A stretch of 47,333 nt of DNA from Eubacterium sp. (lineage in GTDB: Bacteria > Bacillota > Clostridia > Lachnospirales > Lachnospiraceae). The position numbers and the translations under genes are program-made. Positions 27,155 to 35,216 of this stretch are shown piece by piece. The first letter of the stretch is position 1; the number at the start of each line of letters is the position of its first letter. A model generated the notes under the pieces. It made no database searches and was not told the origin of the DNA. It saw only the letters and a program-made list of their open reading frames with translations. The DNA is taken from positions 1 to 47,333 of the forward strand of contig JAILGP010000202.1 in NCBI GenBank assembly GCA_024696635.1, written 5' to 3'.

Positions 27155-28951
27155 CTATTCAACATCCTGAAGAGCATCAAAGTTTTCTTCTCCTGTTCTG
27201 ATCTTAACTACACGGCTAACTGGATATACAAAGATCTTACCATCTCCGATTTTTCCAGTATAAAGTGTTTTCTTAGCTGTCTCTATAACACTATCTACAG
27301 GAATTTTACTTACTACTACTTCCAGCTTAATTTTAGGCAGAAGTGTAACGTCCATCTCAACTCCACGGTACATCTCACCGGCACCCTTCTGGATACCACA
27401 ACCACTTACCTGAGTAACTGTAATACCAGTTACACCAAGGTTATTAAGTGCCTTCTTAATCTTATCGTAACGTGAAAGCTTTGTAATAATAACGACTTTA
27501 TTAATACCAGTATCTGTTATAATTCCTGAATTTGCCATATCTGCAGCAGCATTTACAACTGGTACAGAAGCTGCCTTCTGGGCATCAGAGGCCTTATCAT
27601 AATCTGAATTACCTACGCTTGTATTTTCAAATTCAGATCTTCCAAGACTGGTATTTTCATTTGCACTCATGGCTGCATTACTCATATCCATAATAGCAAA
27701 GCCTGAATATGCTGATGCAAGACCATGCTCTGTAGAATCAAGACCTTCAAGTTCTTCTTCTTCAGATACTCTAAGTCCAAAGATTGCTTTAATAATACTA
27801 AATACTACTATCATTGTTATTACTGTCCAGCCTGCTACTGCCGCAAATCCAAGTAACTGAAGTCCTAACTGATGGAAACCACCGCCGTAGAAAAGACCTA
27901 CTACAGAATCATTTCCAGGTGCAGATGTTGTTGCAAAAAGTCCTGTTGCAATTGTTCCCCAGATACCATTCATCATATGAACTGCTACTGCACCAACAGG
28001 GTCATCTATATGAAGCTTGAAATCAAGAAGCCATACACCAAATACTACTAAAAGTCCAGATACAGCACCGATTATGATTGCGCCAAATGCATCTGTTACA
28101 TCACATGGAGCTGTAATTGCTACAAGACCTGCCAGCGAAGCATTAAGACACATAGAAACATCAGTCTTACCATATTTAACCCATGTAAATATCATACATA
28201 CAACAGTTGCAACTGAAGGAGCGATTGTTGTTGTTACAAATACAGATGCAAGCTGATCTACTGATGTACAAGCTGCACCATTAAAACCATACCATCCAAG
28301 CCAGAGAATAAATACACCAAGGGCACCGATTACTATATTATGTCCTGGAAATGCATTTACCTTAGTTACTTTACCATTTTCATCCTTTTCGAATTTACCA
28401 ATACGAGGGCCAACCATCTTAGCACCAACGATTGCAGCTATACCACCAACCATGTGAATTGCACATGAGCCTGCAAAATCATGGAAGCCAAGCTGTGCAA
28501 GCCAGCCACCGCCCCAGATCCAGTGTGCTTCTACTGGATATATAAGAGCCGAAATAACTCCTGAATATACACAGTAGCTGAGGAATTTTGTTCTCTCTGC
28601 CATAGCACCTGATACTATAGTAGCTGTTGTAGCACAGAATACCAGGTTAAAAATAAAGTTAGACCAGTCAAAGTTTTCATAACTTGTAAATATATCAAAT
28701 CCAGGTTTTCCAATAAATCCCATCAGATCCTCTCCTAAGAGAAGGCTGAAACCTATAAGTATAAATACACAGCAGCCTATACAGAAATCCATAAGGTTCT
28801 TCATAAGTATATTACCAGCATTTTTGGCTCTGGCAAAACCAGCCTCAACCATTGCAAATCCTGCCTGCATCCAGAATACAAGAGCTGCACCAATCAGGAA
28901 CCATACTCCAAATAGTTCTCCGTCTAAAGCTTGCATAATCTCATCTGTCAT
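27155..28951 (-). CDS. amtB: Ammonium channel AmtB fused to a C-terminal PII (GlnB/GlnK) domain
   Basis: 598 residues. Residues 1-395 are an 11-helix Amt channel: GFAMVEAGFARAKN motif, twin pore histidines His166 (CAIHMVGG) and His325 (AVHMMNG). A linker (396-480) with a duplicated ENTSLGRSE/ENTSVGNSD unit leads to a complete PII domain (483-598) with T-loop QKGAGEMYRGVE, B-loop TGKIGDGKI and C-loop KIRTGEE. PII normally binds 2-oxoglutarate and ATP/ADP and plugs the Amt pore; here the plug is tethered. The Tyr of the T-loop that is uridylylated in proteobacteria (GAEY) is Met here, so uridylylation control is unlikely. It lies downstream of the type III GS, with a hexaloop/terminator element and a second structured RNA in front. 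Confidence 0.95.
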   Translation of the reverse strand: MTDEIMQALDGELFGVWFLIGAALVFWMQAGFAMVEAGFARAKNAGNILMKNLMDFCIGCCVFILIGFSLLLGEDLMGFIGKPGFDIFTSYENFDWSNFIFNLVFCATTATIVSGAMAERTKFLSYCVYSGVISALIYPVEAHWIWGGGWLAQLGFHDFAGSCAIHMVGGIAAIVGAKMVGPRIGKFEKDENGKVTKVNAFPGHNIVIGALGVFILWLGWYGFNGAACTSVDQLASVFVTTTIAPSVATVVCMIFTWVKYGKTDVSMCLNASLAGLVAITAPCDVTDAFGAIIIGAVSGLLVVFGVWLLDFKLHIDDPVGAVAVHMMNGIWGTIATGLFATTSAPGNDSVVGLFYGGGFHQLGLQLLGFAAVAGWTVITMIVVFSIIKAIFGLRVSEEEELEGLDSTEHGLASAYSGFAIMDMSNAAMSANENTSLGRSEFENTSVGNSDYDKASDAQKAASVPVVNAAADMANSGIITDTGINKVVIITKLSRYDKIKKALNNLGVTGITVTQVSGCGIQKGAGEMYRGVEMDVTLLPKIKLEVVVSKIPVDSVIETAKKTLYTGKIGDGKIFVYPVSRVVKIRTGEENFDALQDVE

Positions 28952-28991
28952 GATAATTTCCTCCTAAGTTAAGACTTATATTTTGACTTAA

Positions 28992-29066
28992 GAAGGGTCC
29001 CCGGGATGATAAAATGGCACTAGAGAACCGCTATACTTGGGCTTATAGCGAGTGGGGACATCCTTC
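28992..29066 (-). ncRNA. Structured leader RNA upstream of amtB, class not recognised
   Basis: The minus-strand RNA folds by eye into a closed multi-helix unit. GAAGG/CCUUC and GUCCCC/GGGGAC form the basal stem, CACU/AGUG comes next, and CGCUAUA/UAUAGCG is the apical stem with an AGCCCAAG loop; an unpaired strand of about 20 nt runs on the 3' side. It lies between the amtB attenuator and the ribosome-binding site. It does not match the glnA or downstream-peptide glutamine RNAs as I know them. A ligand or protein target is possible but unshown. Confidence 0.5.
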
Positions 29067-29081
29067 TTTCATCAATATAAA

Positions 29082-29120
29082 AGAGCGCCCCAGGAATGAT
29101 TTCCAAACCCAAGACGCCCT
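29082..29120 (-). terminator. Leader attenuator (terminator) upstream of amtB
   Basis: AGGGCGUCUUGGG pairs with CCUGGGGCGCUCU (13 bp with several G-U), loop of 13 nt, then only four U residues. It is weaker than the other four. It sits in the gap between the type III GS gene and amtB, where no good TTGACA-type promoter is seen, so it may meter readthrough from the GS gene. Confidence 0.65.
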
Positions 29121-29125
29121 TGTCT
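29112..29125 (-). promoter_or_regulatory. ANTAR-type hexaloop hairpin in the amtB leader
   Basis: RNA AGAC-AAGGGC-GUCU: a 4-bp stem and a hexaloop differing from the others only at position 3, which leaves A1 and G4 in place. The GUCU arm is part of the terminator. Confidence 0.6.
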
Positions 29126-29171
29126 ACATTAATAATTTATTTAATTTATTCTAAAATATATAATATCTTTA

Positions 29172-31280
29172 TTATTTAACACTGAAGAGAAGCTGACCAT
29201 AGCTAGGGAATGGCCAATCCTTCTGTGAAGTAAGCATTTCTGCTTCATCAACATATTTACGAAGCTCATTCATAGATGGAAGCATCTTATCTCTTACATA
29301 AGCTGAAGATTCAAAGATATCATCCAGTCCCTTAAAGGTAGCAAGTACATTCTCAAGCTCTGATACTGCTTCAAGAATACTATCTGTTAGCTCAGAAAGT
29401 CTCTCCATAGTTGATACTTCATAGTTACATTTAACCTTAGAGCTAACCTGCTTCATAAGAGATGTAGTCTCTGCAAGTCTGTAGAGGTATCTCTCCATTG
29501 CAGGAAGATAGTTCTTACGTACCATATCAACCATGGTATTTCCTTCGATGTTTACAGTCTTTACATAATTCTCAAGCATGATTTCACATCTTGACTGAAG
29601 CTCAGTTTCTGTAAATACCTTATGCTCAGTAAGCATCTTAACATTCTTCTCATCAAGAAGATGTGGCATAGCATCTGCAGTTGTCTTAAGATTTGAAAGA
29701 CCTCTTACTTCAGTTGCTTCCTTTACCCAATCATCTGTATAACCATTTCCATCAAAGAGAATTCTCTGGTGATCTGTAATAACTCTCTTAATAAGAGCAT
29801 GAAGATCATTTTCAAAATCAGTAGACTTCTCAAGTTCATCAGCATACTGCTTAAGACTTTCGGCAACAGCTGCATTTAACATCATATTACAGCATGCAAT
29901 ACTATTAGCTGAACCAAGAGATCTGAACTCGAACTTGTTACCTGTAAATGCAAATGGTGATGTTCTATTTCTGTCTGTTGTATCACGGCTGAAGTTTGGA
30001 AGTGAATGAACACCAAGCTTCATAACAACATCCTTAGTTCCCTCATAAGGAACATCATCTCTTATAGCATTGAGAATTGCTGTAAGCTCATCTCCAAGGA
30101 ATACAGAAATGATTGCTGGAGGTGCTTCATTTGCTCCAAGTCTGTGATCATTTCCTGCTGTAGCAACAGAAAGACGAAGAAGATCCTGATAATCATCAAC
30201 AGCCTGAATTACTGCTGCAAGGAAAAGAAGGAACTGGGCATTTTCATAAGGTGTCTTACCTGGTGACAGAAGATTTACACCAGTATCTGTTCCAAGTGAC
30301 CAGTTGTTGTGCTTACCTGATCCGTTAACACCTGCAAATGGCTTCTCATGAAGTAAACATACCATACCATGACGGGATGCAACCTTCTTCATAATCTCCA
30401 TAGTAAGCTGATTTGCATCTGTAGCAACATTTGTTGTTGAATAAATAGGTGCAAGCTCATGCTGTGCTGGAGCAACCTCATTATGCTCTGTCTTGGCAAG
30501 TATTCCCAGCTTCCAAAGCTCATTATTAAGGTCTTCCATAAATTCATTTACTCGAGGCTTGATAACTCCGAAGTAATGATCATCCATTTCCTGTCCTCTT
30601 GGAGGCATTGCTCCAAAAAGAGTTCTTCCTGTATAAATAAGGTCTGGACGCTTATTGAATACTTCCTGATCTACTAAGAAATATTCCTGCTCAGGTCCAA
30701 CACTTGTTCTTACATACTTGACATCTTCATTTCCGAAGAGTTTAAGAATACGCTTCGCCTGACAGTTGATTGCCTGCATGGATCTAAGAAGTGGTGTTTT
30801 CTTATCCAGTGCCTCACCTGAGTAGGAGCAAAATGCTGTAGGAATACAAAGTGTGTGATCCTTGATAAATGCATATGATGTAGGATCCCATGCTGTATAT
30901 CCTCTTGCTTCAAATGTTGCTCTAAGTCCTCCTGATGGGAAGGATGATGCATCAGGCTCGCCCTTAATAAGTTCCTTACCCGAAAACTCCATCAGTACTC
31001 CACCATCTGGTGAAGGAGATATGAAGCTGTCATGCTTCTCTGCTGTAACACCGGTAAGTGGCTGGAACCAATGAGTAAAATGTGTAGCTCCATTTTCAAG
31101 AGCCCAATTTTTCATTTCCTCTGCTACTGCATCGGCTACTCTATCATCAAGTCTTACGTTCTCATCTATTGTTTTCTTAAGAGATGCATAAATGTCATCT
31201 GAGAGTCTTGCTCTCATGACCTTATCATTAAACACAAGTGAACCAAAAAGCTCTGGTACATTTACATTTGTTTTTTCCAT
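29172..31280 (-). CDS. glnA: Glutamine synthetase, type III
   Basis: The 702-residue protein is of GSIII (GlnN) type: [65 protein letters not shown] and [14 protein letters not shown]. The reaction is glutamate plus ammonia plus ATP to glutamine; GSIII enzymes are dodecamers common in anaerobes. I placed the start at 31280 (MEKTNVN), 7 bp after AAAGGAGA, rather than at a start 11 codons upstream. It is the first gene of the island, with the best promoter of the set and a 300-nt leader holding the hexaloop/terminator. With the ammonium channel behind it, it forms the uptake and assimilation end of the island. Confidence 0.96.
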   Translation of the reverse strand: MEKTNVNVPELFGSLVFNDKVMRARLSDDIYASLKKTIDENVRLDDRVADAVAEEMKNWALENGATHFTHWFQPLTGVTAEKHDSFISPSPDGGVLMEFSGKELIKGEPDASSFPSGGLRATFEARGYTAWDPTSYAFIKDHTLCIPTAFCSYSGEALDKKTPLLRSMQAINCQAKRILKLFGNEDVKYVRTSVGPEQEYFLVDQEVFNKRPDLIYTGRTLFGAMPPRGQEMDDHYFGVIKPRVNEFMEDLNNELWKLGILAKTEHNEVAPAQHELAPIYSTTNVATDANQLTMEIMKKVASRHGMVCLLHEKPFAGVNGSGKHNNWSLGTDTGVNLLSPGKTPYENAQFLLFLAAVIQAVDDYQDLLRLSVATAGNDHRLGANEAPPAIISVFLGDELTAILNAIRDDVPYEGTKDVVMKLGVHSLPNFSRDTTDRNRTSPFAFTGNKFEFRSLGSANSIACCNMMLNAAVAESLKQYADELEKSTDFENDLHALIKRVITDHQRILFDGNGYTDDWVKEATEVRGLSNLKTTADAMPHLLDEKNVKMLTEHKVFTETELQSRCEIMLENYVKTVNIEGNTMVDMVRKNYLPAMERYLYRLAETTSLMKQVSSKVKCNYEVSTMERLSELTDSILEAVSELENVLATFKGLDDIFESSAYVRDKMLPSMNELRKYVDEAEMLTSQKDWPFPSYGQLLFSVK

Positions 31281-31442
31281 TAGTTTAATCTCCTTTCCAA
31301 TTCTTAAGACCACCAGTCAATCAGATTTAAGGAAGTTAACCCCTGCATCACATTTCATCACCCGGGTAAAGGATATAGACATAGCACCTTTTTTTAAATG
31401 TTTTTAAGGTTATTTTTCTCTTAACTGACTTCCTCAGTCTTT

Positions 31443-31497
31443 GGCTCAGCGCCTTTGACTCACCCCTTAAATTGGAGAGGCGCCCTTTGTCATAGCC
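31443..31497 (-). other. Second GC-rich hairpin in the glnA leader
   Basis: Between the attenuator and the gene, the RNA can form a long imperfect hairpin: GGCU/AGCC outside, GCGCCU/AGGCGC and CUCC/GGGG inside. It contains two more AAAGG(G/C)CGC cores like those of the hexaloops, but neither closes a clean 5-bp stem and no U tract follows. It looks like a diverged duplicate of the attenuator or an extra regulator site. The leader further downstream (31281-31440) shows only minor hairpins. Confidence 0.45.
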
Positions 31498-31524
31498 ATA
31501 AAAAATGTTTTAAAAAAACAAAAA

Positions 31525-31557
31525 AGGCGCCTCAGAGATTCATTCTCTAAGACGCCT
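31525..31557 (-). terminator. Leader attenuator (terminator) upstream of type III glnA
   Basis: AGGCGUCUUAGAG pairs with CUCUGAGGCGCCU along 13 bp around an AAUGAAU loop, then UUUUUUGUUUUUUU. It lies about 245 nt before the ATG and only about 25 nt after the promoter. Confidence 0.88.
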
Positions 31558-31564
31558 TTGTCTT
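31549..31564 (-). promoter_or_regulatory. ANTAR-type hexaloop hairpin in the glnA leader
   Basis: RNA AAGAC-AAAGGC-GUCUU: a 5-bp stem with different base pairs from the gltB copy but the same hexaloop. The GUCUU arm is shared with the terminator. The transcript has room for only a few nucleotides upstream, so a separate first hairpin seems impossible here. Confidence 0.7.
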
Positions 31565-31576
31565 CTATGGTTCCCC

Positions 31577-31604
31577 ATTATACACTACTGATTTTATTTG
31601 TCAA
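31577..31604 (-). promoter_or_regulatory. Promoter of type III glnA
   Basis: TTGACA (31604-31599) and TATAAT (31582-31577), both perfect consensus, 16 bp apart. Upstream, 31606-31835 is AT-rich with an AACAATAAGAAA direct repeat and a small TGCTT/AAGCA hairpin; I see no gene or clear terminator there. Confidence 0.85.
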
Positions 31605-31835
31605 TAAAATTTTAAATTTTTTTTGAATTTTTTGGAAAATGAATTTTAAAGTGATTTATGGTCACATAGTATACTTTTACTACTAATATTATTTTCTTAT
31701 TGTTTTTCTTATTGTTTGTAGATTAGTCTATTTATTGTATTCTGCTTATTATAAGAAGCATATTGTAACAGGGAATGTTTTTTAGTTTTAATATTTTATA
31801 GAGCGTGTTAAAAACTAATAATTTATTAAAAAAAT

Positions 31836-32834
31836 TTAGTCAAAAAGCGAAAGTTGTTTGTAATCAGAATCAGAGTCTCCTGCTCCCGAATCCCCTCCTC
31901 CAGATTTATCAGGGATTGGAGTCATTATAAGTTCCTTAAGGCTACCACTATCTTCTTTATATGGTATACCCCCTAGCTTTATAATCTCCTGATTTCCTTT
32001 TATAGACAGATCATCTCTTACATATACACGTGTCAGATTCTTCTTTATGGCTTCCTTTGCTCCGGACCAGGTTCCTCCTGAATTATAATCTGATTCAACT
32101 ACAAATGTACCATATGAGGCTGCATATATATATTTATTGCGATTCATGGCTCTCCAGGCTATAAAACCAGTCCGAGGATTCATATCACTCAGCATAAGTA
32201 GTCGTCCATCCATAATTGCCCTTATAGCATCTGGACTCTTCATTTTTTTATACATAGAATCAGCTATATATTCAACTGCTATTCCCTTATTATTCATAGC
32301 TTCATATTCCGATATGGTATCCACACCCCTGGCTCCACCAGAATATATAACCAATTTTTCCGCGGCTGCTTTTCTAGCCATATTTTTGGTGAATTCCAAT
32401 CCTGAATCGCTTATATTTCTAGAACCAACTATTCCTATTCCAACCTTATTAGCATGACTTGCATCTCCGACATAATAAAAAACAGGTGGAGTTTTATCCT
32501 GCAGTTTTTTAAGCAAAAGCTTAGGATAATTATTATCCATTATGGTCATTATATTAATCCCATCATGAGAAAGCTCTTCCAGTCCTACGGAAAGCTTCAT
32601 GCTCCTATCTGCTAGTTTTTTTACTCTTTCTATAAATTCCTCATCATATCCAAAGGAAGCAAGAATACTGGCCATATCCTCTTTAAGAATAAGGTCCGGT
32701 TCTAAACTATTTTCTATCAATTTATTATAAAAATTCCCCCATTCAGACTGGGTAAGGGCAGTTACTCCACCCTTAACCAAGCCAATATCTGAACAGAGCA
32801 GCAATATACTTATTTCATTATCCGAAAGCTGCAT
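31836..32834 (-). CDS. DprA-like SLOG-domain protein with C-terminal clamp-binding motif
   Basis: A 332-residue protein. Residues about 80-290 resemble the DprA/Smf Rossmann-like domain: VGIGIVGSRNISDSG, YSGGARGVDTISE, and the AASYGTFVVESDYNSGGTW segment. An N-terminal helical region (1-75) precedes it. After a Gly/Ser/Asp-rich linker the protein ends in QLSLFD, a near-ideal beta sliding-clamp pentapeptide (QLSLF). DprA loads RecA on single strands in transformation; SLOG proteins also bind nucleotides in stress or conflict systems. It follows a RecQ-PRTase gene on the same strand after 138 bp of tandem repeats, with no com genes nearby, so a joint role in DNA repair or defence is more likely than natural competence. 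It is a divergent family member, so no symbol is given. Confidence 0.8.
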   Translation of the reverse strand: MQLSDNEISILLLCSDIGLVKGGVTALTQSEWGNFYNKLIENSLEPDLILKEDMASILASFGYDEEFIERVKKLADRSMKLSVGLEELSHDGINIMTIMDNNYPKLLLKKLQDKTPPVFYYVGDASHANKVGIGIVGSRNISDSGLEFTKNMARKAAAEKLVIYSGGARGVDTISEYEAMNNKGIAVEYIADSMYKKMKSPDAIRAIMDGRLLMLSDMNPRTGFIAWRAMNRNKYIYAASYGTFVVESDYNSGGTWSGAKEAIKKNLTRVYVRDDLSIKGNQEIIKLGGIPYKEDSGSLKELIMTPIPDKSGGGDSGAGDSDSDYKQLSLFD

Positions 32835-32868
32835 ATTATCATCCTCTTGATTAATACTTATAATCAGT

Positions 32869-32980
32869 ACTGTTTTAGTAATACTGTTTTGGCAATATTA
32901 TTTTAATTATACTATTTTAATTACGCTGTTTTAGTTATACTGTTTTAATTATACTGTTTTAATTATACTGTTTTAGTCAG
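32869..32980. repeat. 14-bp tandem repeat between recQ-like and dprA-like genes
   Basis: Eight units of 14 bp (consensus ACTGTTTTAATTAT) in exact register from 32869 to 32980, with a few substitutions in the middle copies. The last unit overlaps the stop codon of the helicase gene. There is no terminator in the gap. Confidence 0.88.
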
Positions 32981-35099
32981 TCGTATTTGATGTATCAGCC
33001 AGTGCAAAAGGATATACCTTCCCACTGCCACCATTTATAAGTTTATATCCACAAACGGTAAATGTCCACTTGGAATCTACCATATCATCGATTAAAAGTA
33101 CATTTCCTTTTATAATTTCTCTTGTAACTTCATCTTCAAATTCTTCATTATTAAGGCCAAAGGATTCATAGGCATTTTTCATTTGAAATACACTATTATT
33201 AAATTCCTTCTGCTGCCTTGTAGGCTGAGTCTTAACTATTGCCTCCTTAAAAGGAAGTCCAAGCTTATCAGCAAGCCTCTGGGCAAAGGACTTCACAAGC
33301 GTAGGATGATTAAGAGATGCAACACATGTAACCCAGGTAATATTATTATCCCTGACAAAATCTCTAAGTATACTTTCTGACGCATCCACTAAATTGTCAG
33401 AAAAATGCTCATCCCTATATTTTCCATCTCTAACTTCTTTTCCGTAACCATATGAACCATACCTGCTGAGACATATTCCAATTTCTGTACGCTTGTCTTT
33501 TGGAATATTGGAATTAGAAGCTCCAACCATGGTAAGAATTTCTTCTACATTTGGCCATTTTTTACGTGGTTCAATATCAATCACATTATTCTTAAAAATT
33601 GCTTCCGCCACCCTGATATCCGCATCTGAAGGAGTCTCAAAGTCCAATACATCCTTTTTACGGCAATTACTGCATTTGCCACAGTCACAGGCTTTCTTAT
33701 CATCAAGAGCATTGGCCAGATATTTCATGTAACAGCCTTTTGTTACAGAATAATCCTTTAGCTGGTCAAGCTCTATATACTTTCTTTCAGTTACCTGACT
33801 TATCCTCTCCTTATCCACTGACCAGGCCTTAGTAGTTTTATAATACGAAGTATCTTCTTTATAAATATCACCTTCCACCTCAAGAAAATCAAGGGCATCC
33901 TTAATTGCTCCTGACTTTGCATTGATACGGGCCTCATATTCTGATCTTTTGGTGCCTCTTGCCTGATTATTTATGGTGAGACTTATTATATCTTCCATTA
34001 ATTGATCCTTAGGAAATGCATTTTTAATAAAAAACTCCTGAACCTCAGAGTCAGCCTCTCCATATAGCATAATTGCGTAAGCCTCAGGAATATCCCTTCC
34101 AGCTCTTCCTATCTGCTGATAGTAAGCGATAATATTTGACGGTCTCTCAAAATGTATTACATATTTAAGATTCGGCATATCAAATCCCATTCCAAGTGCA
34201 ATGGTGGCAACAAGAACATTTATTTTATCTGGAGCATGGTCATTTTCTTTAAATCTTCTGATAACTTCCTGCCTTTCATCCGCATCCATTTTACCTACAT
34301 ATATTTCTGAACATTTGCCTATTTTTTTAAGGTAATCATTAACCACTCTGCAATTATCCACTGTGGAACAATATATAATCCCCGGTCCATCAAACTTATC
34401 TATATTCCTGCCAATCCAAGCAAGTCTTTCCGGAATGCTTTCTATATTAATGGTTTGTATTGAAAGAGATTCTCTCATAAGACTTCCTCTTATAACCTCA
34501 ATTCCAGGAAGCTGGGCACGAATATCCTCAACAACTCTGTCATTAGCTGTTGCAGTAGTTGCAAGAACTGGAACTGTGGATGGAAGTCTATTAATTATCT
34601 CCACTATCCTTCTATAATCTGGTCTGAAATCATGTCCCCAGTCTGATATACAATGGGCTTCATCCACAACAAAAAGCCCCACATTATCTGTAATGCTGAG
34701 TAAAACGTCTCTGAATTCTTTATTTGCAAGTCTCTCTGGAGATATAAGAAGTGCGTCTAAGCCCTGACCATTTCTGAGCTTATCATAAATATCCTCATGT
34801 TCTTCTATGTTCTGAGAATTGATAGTAGATATTTCAAGTCCCATTTCCCTTGCATGTTCTATCTGATCCTTCATAAGTGAAAGTAAAGGACTGACAATAA
34901 GTGTGATTCCCTTACCCTGGCTTCTGAGTATCTTGGTGGACAGGAAATAAACAATACTCTTACCCCAACCGGTTTTTTCAACCACCAGAGTCCTCTTTCC
35001 TTCAACCACAGACCTTATAGCTATTTCCTGGTCTTCTCTAAACTCAGCATCCTCCTTATGTAACATTTCCCTAAGTAACTTTACGTAATCGTAATCCAT
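32973..35099 (-). CDS. RecQ-family helicase fused to a C-terminal phosphoribosyltransferase-like domain
   Basis: 708 residues from the ATG at 35099, which has AGAGG 7 bp upstream. Superfamily 2 motifs run in order: EKTGWGKS (Walker A), VDEAHCISDWGHDFRPDY (DEAH), ATTATAND, GIIYCSTV, and the ALGMGFDMPN...QQIGRAGRD block. A zinc-binding cluster follows (CYMKYL...CDCGKCSNC). The last 150 residues are not HRDC but a ComF-like PRTase fold with VLLIDDMVDSKWT, a recognisable PRPP-loop variant. This helicase-PRTase fusion with a neighbouring DprA-like gene is a recurrent pairing as I recall, perhaps in repair or defence. The PRTase may bind a nucleotide rather than catalyse, as its loop lacks the usual TG(A/T)T. 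Confidence 0.85.
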   Translation of the reverse strand: MDYDYVKLLREMLHKEDAEFREDQEIAIRSVVEGKRTLVVEKTGWGKSIVYFLSTKILRSQGKGITLIVSPLLSLMKDQIEHAREMGLEISTINSQNIEEHEDIYDKLRNGQGLDALLISPERLANKEFRDVLLSITDNVGLFVVDEAHCISDWGHDFRPDYRRIVEIINRLPSTVPVLATTATANDRVVEDIRAQLPGIEVIRGSLMRESLSIQTINIESIPERLAWIGRNIDKFDGPGIIYCSTVDNCRVVNDYLKKIGKCSEIYVGKMDADERQEVIRRFKENDHAPDKINVLVATIALGMGFDMPNLKYVIHFERPSNIIAYYQQIGRAGRDIPEAYAIMLYGEADSEVQEFFIKNAFPKDQLMEDIISLTINNQARGTKRSEYEARINAKSGAIKDALDFLEVEGDIYKEDTSYYKTTKAWSVDKERISQVTERKYIELDQLKDYSVTKGCYMKYLANALDDKKACDCGKCSNCRKKDVLDFETPSDADIRVAEAIFKNNVIDIEPRKKWPNVEEILTMVGASNSNIPKDKRTEIGICLSRYGSYGYGKEVRDGKYRDEHFSDNLVDASESILRDFVRDNNITWVTCVASLNHPTLVKSFAQRLADKLGLPFKEAIVKTQPTRQQKEFNNSVFQMKNAYESFGLNNEEFEDEVTREIIKGNVLLIDDMVDSKWTFTVCGYKLINGGSGKVYPFALADTSNTTD

Positions 35100-35172
35100 A
35101 ATTTTACCTCTCATTTTTTTATCTAGATAAAATATAGCACGATTTTTCAGACATGCAATAAACTATCGAGTT

Positions 35173-35207
35173 AATTTACCAATGGGGTCTGACCCCTTTG
35201 GCAAATT
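35173..35207. repeat. Palindromic repeat, single copy E
   Basis: A 35-bp near-palindrome with the TGGGGTCTGACCCC core and AATTTACC/GGCAAATT arms, 10 bp from the end of the ABC gene and upstream of the recQ-like gene. Confidence 0.85.
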
Positions 35208-35216
35208 CTTGGGAAG

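Noticed and set aside
28951-31600. Known glutamine riboswitch (glnA RNA or downstream-peptide motif)
   Set aside because: These are known mainly from cyanobacteria, and their conserved core was not recognised in either leader.
31836-32834. Competence gene dprA sensu stricto
   Set aside because: The sequence is divergent, there are no com genes nearby, and pairing with a RecQ-PRTase fusion suggests a different role.
32869-32980. CRISPR-like or iteron origin array
   Set aside because: The 14-bp units are contiguous with no spacers, and no replication initiator gene is present.
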